From: Symsagittifera roscoffensis
Lineage: Eukaryota > Xenacoelomorpha > Acoela > Convolutidae
Assembly: GCF_963678635.1 (NCBI RefSeq)
Contig: NC_087062.1
Location: 66,883,415-66,947,414, forward strand
Reading direction: 5' to 3'
DNA: 64,000 bases
Shown here: positions 57,098-64,000 of the stretch, piece after piece
Layout of the letters: each line of letters opens with the position of its first letter
How positions within the stretch are numbered: the first letter of the stretch is position 1
Notes under the pieces: model-generated
What the model saw: the letters and a program-made list of their open reading frames with translations, nothing else
Database searches by the model: none
Told to the model about the DNA's origin: nothing
Program-made: the position numbers and the translations under genes

Positions 57098-57383
57098 GAC
57101 TGATTAGATTGTTCAAACAATGTAAAACAGTTCGCTTTTGTATCTGGCGATCAATTGATCAAAGATAACTTTTTGTATCATTTGTTAATTTTAATGTGTC
57201 TTTATTAGAACCCTGTTGTCTGTCCCCTCCAAAACTTGTGTTGTTAATATAACTTGTGTTGCAGTATAAATTGATCGTCCTCTCTTTCCTTGAAGGGATA
57301 AAAATGATCAAAAACTCATTTAATTTTCCCTTTTTTTCAAAAATTTAGTTGGTTTTTGTTAGCAAAATGTTTTATCCTTCAGC

Positions 57384-57783
57384 TTAAAGGGTCATCCAGA
57401 GCATTGATATAAAACCAGTCTGATAGCTTCTGTGTGAACAAATAGAGCTGTAGATCGGCCAAATTTTTTTCTGATAACATTTGCCTATGATTATTTTTGT
57501 TTTGTTGATTGAGCTGGCACTGTAGACATGGATTTGTGCTTCAGCCTCGTGTTGCGACATGCAGTATGAGAGATACTTGGCAGACGCATATCGTCCACTG
57601 ATGCTCAATCCACATGAGTACTCTCTCAAACTCACCAACTACAGTGACAACAATAAACCTCTCAATTTTATCAGAGTTAGTATATGCTTTTAATACACAC
57701 ACTACACTGTTTAGAAGATCCACATCAAGTTTGAACTCGAACCAACCCGGCGGCCGATTGAAGGGTCGCCTCTCTTTTGACAC
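57384..57783 (-). other. Possible exon or pseudogene on the minus strand, unidentified
   Basis: Two minus-strand frames of ordinary complexity overlap: 57783-57541 (RPFNRPPGWFEFKLDVDLLN, then VVCVLKAYTNSDKIERFIVV) and 57638-57384 (YSCGLSISGRYASAKYLSYC, then HEAEAQIHVYSAS). They could be one protein with a frameshift, or an exon ending at the GTGAGT near 57620. No family was recognised. Confidence 0.3.
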
Positions 57784-57805
57784 TGATTTACGATATCCAT
57801 TCTAA

Positions 57806-58322
57806 GCCAAAATCTTTCTAATTTGTCCAAGCTTTCCAGAGTTGTCGAACAAGCAAATCGCGATTGACCGAAGATAGTTCAAAAAATTTATTGATTTTTG
57901 TCGTACGCCACACGAAAAACCTAGAAGAACGAAAAACCTGTCACATGAGGACAGCATATTATAAAGTCATATACAGAACCTACATTAGATAAAATCCTTT
58001 TATGGTCTTCCTTTTTTCGTTTATGACATAAAATGTAGAAACCGAGCACTTTTAGTGTGTTTTATTGCCCTGGAAACAAGGTAATTGGTAACTAACTATC
58101 AGACACAATGCGTTCACTTTTCTGTGTTATAAAAAATCAATTTCTTTTTAAGCGATGAACTTATGACCAAGTATTGTACGAAATTGTCACGTTCTTTAGC
58201 TACTGTCAATCTGTCAGCGGCGGTATCGACTTAGTTAGTTGAATGAGCCTACTAGAGTGAAAATTAATCTTGTTTGCTGGACAAAAAAGTGTAGCCTGAC
58301 TTCGCCTTGTATTGTAATGTTG
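57806..58322 (+). other. Flanking DNA, nothing recognised
   Basis: No sustained frame, repeat match or RNA-like structure seen. Confidence 0.35.
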
Positions 58323-61068
58323 TATCGCGTCCCGGATCTTAAGAGTGGGTCCTTTCTAAGGGGGAAGAAGGTCCTCTCGTAGAGTAAAATCCTAGGATGT
58401 GGGTCCGTATTTTTTTGAAAGACCCCTCTCCTAGGGTTGTTAACTGAAAACAAGTTCCCACTCCAAAGTAAAAGAACCCCTCCCTGAAGCTGGAATTTTT
58501 TCCCACGATAACTAAACTTAATCATCCTAATAACTGAACTTTTCATCTTAGTTTCATGTCGATATCTTTTCCTGGTTTTCTTTCTTTTCGTCGAGCATTT
58601 GTCAAGCTAATAAACATTTGCTTTTAAAACTGATTCAAAGGATTTCATACGAGGGTTAAACTAACAGTTGGTTTGTGTCAATAAAAGACAATGTAGCCCA
58701 CATAAAATTGAGTTGGTTGATTCTACTTGTTTTTTCGGGGGTAACCGAAAGTAGTGTGGGGTAATCGCATAATATTTTATCCAGAGGATCTGCAAAGAAT
58801 ATATTCACTCCAGCTTAGACAAAAAGCAACCAATGGGTTCCAGGTAATTTTGAGAAGATGCATTCAGAGTCATGAACGCAATATCGTTTTTCAATGCTGA
58901 AAAGCATGCAAAATCTGCCGATTATTCAAATGGTGAATGTGGATAGGTATAAATGTTATTATGTTTGTATTGTAGTTTTTTCATGGTACAAAAATTTCTC
59001 AGTTATTTTTAAAACAACATTATTATTTTCAATCCGTAATTCACTGCGGCTTAGATCTATCTGATCTCCTGGTGGAGGTTATGGTACTAAGAAAAGTTCG
59101 GAAAGACATATTGATTGCGTGCTGGCTTACATTTCTAAGATGTTTGAATTTCTGGACATAAAAAAACTAGTCAATAGCGAAAAATAAACAGTCAATAGCC
59201 TCTTTTGCATAGCCATCTCTTCTTTGGTAACTATAGTTTGCTCCTCTCTTTGAACAGTTTGACTGCTAGAATCAATACGCTCCCTCCAGATAAAGAAAAT
59301 CTAAAATCACCGTTGAAATCAACCACGCGCAAAGCATCAATTTTGATGATACAAACAACTCCTTTTTTGCAAGTCTCTCGCTCTGGATCATTTTCAGCCA
59401 ATCATTAGAAACCTTGCTTTTCTTTAGTGCACAACAGAGTCTATTGAAGGTTGGATACTTTTGAAAGGCATGTTTACAACACGGACACGACCCAAATCAT
59501 CTAGATTTTTGAATTTTCAATTCAAAAACTCTCCCTTTTTCTTCCCTTTAGCGTATTTTTCCTTTTAGGGATTTCTTAACACAAAACTTTGAAAGACTGA
59601 TTCAGGTCTATTTCAATGTAATTGCTGCTTTGCTACCGACGACTGTTTAAGTTTTTTGCTAACCAGTCGTGAGCCTTCTATTCGATTTTTTCTAAAATAT
59701 CGTATTTCACTGGAGGTGAGAAAAAAACTGCTCACTGCAATTTGAAGTTAGGATTGCTATTTTTTTTAACGCATAGGTTTTTTCGAACGAAATCTTTTCA
59801 GGTCGTCGCTCAGAATTTTAGTGAACGGTAGATTTTTGGTTTCTTCAACTTAATGAAAACAGAGATTTATTCCACTCGAAATTCCAAACAAGCTGTTGTT
59901 ACATTTCCAGGGCAATAGGTGACAGTACGTGATATCTATTTGATGAACCTCATTTATGAGCCCAACCGCATCGTACAAAAGCGTGCAACCGTAAAATCCC
60001 GAAATGATTGAAGCAGATTTGTTAATATCAGTTTTAACTTGATTAAAAATTGTAGTTAATATTATTAGAATTAACGAAAAACAGAGAAAATGCAGCTAGA
60101 AAAAAATTCGTTCGTTAGAATAGTCAAGTAAGGTCGTTTAGAAACAAATTGCTTATTAGTTTGGTCTCATTTGCTATTTTCGGTGTTTCACTGTTGAATT
60201 TTTCCAACATCTTTTCAACCTGCTAACTTTCAAGCCAGTAGACATAAAAGCAACCTCGCAAACAACATTTAGATTCATATAGTTATCGATAGTGAAAAGC
60301 TAGATTATCATCGGAAAAATAGTTGGCGCTGAAATAGTGACGGATTTTTTTTCCACGTCGTAATCAACCAGAAATAAGTTAAAATCAAACTAAAAAACGT
60401 TTTGATTTTCAGCAATCTTTAGATCGCTCCGTGTACCCTACTTTTGTAATAAAATTGTTCTTTGATACTTAAATGTTTTTTGTTTTTAATTTTCCTTTGC
60501 CATTTCGAGGAACAGTACATACCGCTCCTTGCCGATTTCGAACTTCGAAGTTTTTCATGCCTGAAGTTACTTTAACATGTAGATATTCACAATCAATGTC
60601 CTCAGTAAACCAAATTCCCTTCAACCTCTTTTTCTTATGTTTAAAATTTTGATAAATATATCACTAGAGATAACTTTGCACAGAAACGGTCGCGGACCTT
60701 GGAGAGTTCTTGAAAATTTTTGCCTCTTAACGGTGAAAATTAGCACAAGTTGAAAAATTACTTCACTGCTGCCAACAGTTAAGCTACGCTGCCACAATTG
60801 CCGGTGAATTGTTTTCTGTTTATCATAAAATTCTATTCCATATTCATCAACAAATCTCTACTAGATCAGAAGTTCGTTTGCCAGAAAAAAATTTACCAAT
60901 TAATTTGATTTATATAATTAACCAGCACAAATAAATAGGACCCAAAAAAATGGAAAGAGCCCAAAGATTGTTTTCAAAAATTAAGAAACCACATCCTAAG
61001 ATTTTGCTTCACTTTAGAACCCCCCATAGGAAGGACCAATCCCCCTCTTTAGGATCCGGGACACGATA
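58323..61068. repeat. Long-range inverted repeat, about 100-bp arms
   Basis: 58323-58422 and 60973-61068 are inverted copies at roughly 70 percent identity. The shared blocks, reading inward, are ATCG(C/T)GTCCCGGATC, a purine/GT-rich stretch with GGTCCT, and AAAATC(C/T)TAGGATGTG. They could be the terminal repeats of a 2.75-kb DNA element or two independent copies of a short repeat. The interior contains no transposase-like frame. The rest of the interval, 58425-60970, shows nothing recognisable. Confidence 0.55.
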
Positions 61069-61756
61069 AATTACTACTCGACTCATTCCCTTATTCCGAA
61101 TTCTGAATGCACAGGCAGGTGCCTGCATACGCGGTTATAAAATTTAAGCGATTGCAAACTGTAAGTTATGTTCCAAAAATTGTCCAATGACATCTGCGGT
61201 TAAACTAATACAATGAATTCTTTTTTAGGCAGTATTTATCAGATCACTCTGCATGAATCTCATAGTTGAGATTGGATTCGGACCAGGAGAGTTCGAACTA
61301 AGTTTCTATGGGGAACCCGGACCTCAGGTGCCTTTCATGTTCCCACGCATGCCTTTGGTGCATCAACGGCTATTCCCATTTCACTTCACGGGGAATCACC
61401 TGACCTTCAGTTGGTTCAAAAATTACATCATGTGCACTGTACAACCTTGGATCTGCGAAGAGGAGGATTTTCTTTCAAGGAATTACATGAACATAAACTA
61501 ATACAGGCCATGCACTCTGAAGCGGAGAGTGAAAAGTGTCAAAAATCCCTTCAGTTCAAAATTTTGCACCTGTTTTTCATTGCAACAATAACATTTGCTT
61601 TTGAATCTAACCGAATCTAACCTGGACTTCCAGAGTATAAGAAACACCTATCAGACCCCCAACTACACAGTGTAGTGATTTTCTACTCTACTGGTATTGA
61701 TTTTCTTGTCCTTCATTTTTGTTTTGTAAGAAATCTACCATTCGGTTCCTCTATCT
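61069..61756 (+). other. Flanking DNA with an unidentified 82-codon frame
   Basis: Frame 61253-61501 (MNLIVEIGFGPGEFELSFYG, then PGPQVPFMFPRMPLVHQ) is preceded by TTCTTTTTTAG, a good 3' splice-site look-alike at about 61218-61228. The next frame is also open from 61411 to 61620. No family was recognised, so this could be an exon or chance. Confidence 0.3.
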
Positions 61757-62010
61757 TGATTTTCTCGAGGGGGCGGGGGGATTTTCAAAAAATTTTAGAA
61801 AATTTTGACGATTTTTTTTTAGGTCGACTAAATTGATTTTCCGAGCTCTCCTAAAGCAGTAAAAAGACGGTGTTTTGGCCAAATTTTAGAAAAAACAGGT
61901 CAAAAAGCCTTTTTTGGGCTTTTTTTTGAAAATTTTGACAGAAAAAAAAGCATTTTTTTCTAGGCGCGCGCTCCCCCTCAAAATTAGTATATATTGGCGC
62001 CGAAGGATAT
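61757..62010 (-). mobile_element. hAT-like MITE, truncated at both ends
   Basis: Family landmarks in inverted order: CTCGAGGGGGCGGGG, TTTTAGGTCGACTAAATTGA, CCGAGCTCTCCTAAAG, a GCGCGCGCTCC block and ATATTGGCGCCGAAGG. The terminal CAGGGGCGG is lost, and at the other end the sequence gives way to the hairpin at 62013. Confidence 0.75.
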
Positions 62011-62012
62011 AT

Positions 62013-62076
62013 CTTAATCACGATCACAGGTATGGAAAAACTATATAATTTTTCCATACCTGTGATCGTGATTAAG
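62013..62076. repeat. Perfect 28-bp hairpin with 8-nt loop
   Basis: The left arm 62013-62040 starts CTTAATCACGATCACAGG. It is followed by the loop CTATATAA (62041-62048) and the exact reverse complement at 62049-62076. It sits at the truncated end of a MITE copy. It may be a foldback created by replication-template switching or an extremely short palindromic element. Confidence 0.95.
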
Positions 62077-64000
62077 AACTTTAAGTTTTTATACGACCAG
62101 TCTTCACCCAAGTTGATTCCATTGCACTGTACCTTTTGCTTTACGCTACCGGCAAGGGTACACAAAAAGTAAAAAAAAAGAATTAAAATCAATTTGAAAT
62201 TTTATCCAGTAGTTGAAAATAACGAAGACTTATTGAACCAATGTCAAATCGTAATCTCGAAAAACTTGTTCTTCTGTATTTGACAACTTCAACTGTAAAT
62301 TTTTGATGTATTGAAGCCACTTTTTCGCGTCAATTTTAAAGCTTTTCAAGGTCAAAAATCTCTTGTAACTGTAGGTGCTTTTGAATCTTATGAAAGATTT
62401 CAAATAAAAGAAAATCTACAGCATTGTCTGTCGGATGTTATAAAATTATGTCACGAGCAGCGTCTGTAAAGTCTTTGTAAAACGGTCTTGCATTTTTTTG
62501 AACATGAGTTAATTTTACAACTCACCATTCTTAACTTACAAAACTTACAGACTTACACGAATATTTTGCCCAGTTGTTTTTTTGATAAGAAGAAATCAAC
62601 GATGAAGTTTTTAGCACTGGCAAAAAGCAAAGCAGGAGTTTTTGAATCAAAACATTTTTTTCAAATGAAGCGTTTCAAACTTTAAATGGTAATTTTTCAT
62701 CAATTTCCTTTGACAGACTTGTTGCTGAAGATGACTTTGCTTGTAGTAATCAAATCAAAATAATGCTTTTATTTCTTTGAGTTTGTAATAGCTAGCATAT
62801 CATAGACGATAGTTATGCTTTCGTTTTTATGTTCAAAAATCTAAACTTCTTGCAAAATCTATGCCAATTTAGTATTGAGGTACAAGTAATTCAAAAATAA
62901 GATAATCAAAGTTTAGCCCATGATACAAACTTTTTTTCTTCAAATTATTATCTAAAACGAAATAAAAGTTTCTGCAAGTTTATAAAACGAAATACAAAAT
63001 TTTTTTATAATGATTTCATTCAAACAAGCTTGAATTTAGACTGAAATTTCAGAGGCGGAATTATTTGAAAACCTGATTTAGTTATTTTAACTTAATCTTT
63101 TAATAAATCAAATTTTCATGGGTCGATTACTATTGAATATTTTCTGGTTGAATCTTTATACATCAAATCTTTTGAAGATCTTGTCATCGATCTTTTTTTG
63201 AACAGAAAGCGTTACGCTAAGGAAAATACGAAAACGTGAATTATATCAACCATTGAATGTACGGGTTAATAATTACTTCAAAAATAATGCGTAAAGGTAT
63301 GCCTCGGTGTTTGTTCAACTACAAATTTGCAACTTAAAGAACTGCTTTTCCATCACTTGTTACAAACTGGGTTTATTATTATTTTTTTCGTTTTTACGAT
63401 GAATTTAGATCCAAATAAGTGCAAAAAAAATCTTGTTGAAATTTAGAGAAAAACTGGGGATTTAGTTTTTTTTCTATACATCTGTTTCTAAAAATGGCCG
63501 AAATGGCAGATGGTTGGGTTAAGTGACACCAAAAAAATTAATCAAGTATATGCACATAAGTGAATAGTTATTTTTGGGTGCACTTAATCCTTTCATTTGC
63601 AAATTTGGTCACTTTTAAGAACAATCAACTAGAATTTTTTCCCCAGTTATTCCTTAATTGCCAATAAAAATGTTTACCCATGGTTGGATGTGAATTGATT
63701 GAGGAAACTGAAAACAATGACCCCAACTTTGCAACGGGTGTTAAAAGAAAATTCTTCAAGAAGTAGTTTTGTAGTTGATCAAAAACAGAGGAACATCAGT
63801 AGGCATGGCATTTGACGCAGATTTCACCCGTAGACGCAATGCTTGATATAGTCGACATTGACGGTTTTTTCTTAGCATAACGCTTTCTGCTGAAAAAAAA
63901 GAATCAATCAATGACAGTTTTCTCAAAATAAATTTTAAAAAATTATAACCATGTATTTTTTTCTTCGTTTCATCCCTCCCCAAGCTGAGCAAAGTACAAA
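62077..64000 (+). other. Flanking DNA, no gene recognised
   Basis: AT-rich, with scattered frames of 60-80 codons without motifs on either strand (for example 62488-62685 and 63992-63756). No RNA gene or repeat match was seen. Confidence 0.4.

Overview
The window looks like AT-rich DNA from an animal, probably an invertebrate. It carries no bacterial signatures, no recognisable host gene, and a dense mix of retroelement debris, hAT-type MITEs, SINE-like pieces and a LINE fragment. The species cannot be named from the sequence.

Region 1 (1-9547) is the 3'-truncated remnant of a Ty3/gypsy-like retroelement (element A). Its first 7.4 kb is a tandem array of 19 copies of a short gag segment, spanning the capsid C-terminus up to the zinc knuckle. 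It then runs through a nucleocapsid zinc knuckle, an Arg/Ser-rich linker and an aspartic protease, and stops abruptly at the start of reverse transcriptase. Region 2 (9548-10873) is unrelated spacer with one hAT-like MITE.

Region 3 (10874-41010) is bracketed by two direct TG...CA repeats of about 375 bp that behave as LTRs. Between them lie a putative primer-binding site and a broken gag with five more array units. A pol copy follows that has lost the RT core and RNase H but keeps an intact integrase triad. A second pol copy carries RT with a destroyed YxDD motif, a good RNase H and a broken integrase. Then come a hydrophobic reading frame duplicated in a perfect 446-bp tandem and an env-like region amplified as 5.4-kb units (two full copies plus a fragment). 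The env units themselves contain gag fragments fused by microhomology to the env C-terminal membrane segment. The interval is about 30 kb, far longer than one such element should be. The excess comes from nested tandem duplications of about 81, 135, 370/432, 446, 1005, 4-5 kb and 5.4 kb. Many show no differences by eye, although the two LTRs differ by roughly 10 percent, so amplification seems younger than insertion.

Region 4 (41011-64000) is flanking DNA with balanced A/T. It holds an inverted LTR fragment, a tRNA-derived SINE-like element, several copies of one hAT-like MITE (one with a perfect 8-bp target duplication), a second TIR element, a LINE reverse-transcriptase remnant, a long-range inverted repeat and a perfect 28-bp hairpin. 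No host gene could be supported there.

The most interesting feature is the pattern of repeated duplication inside one retroelement family. The same few breakpoints in gag are reused in the gag arrays, next to pol and inside env.
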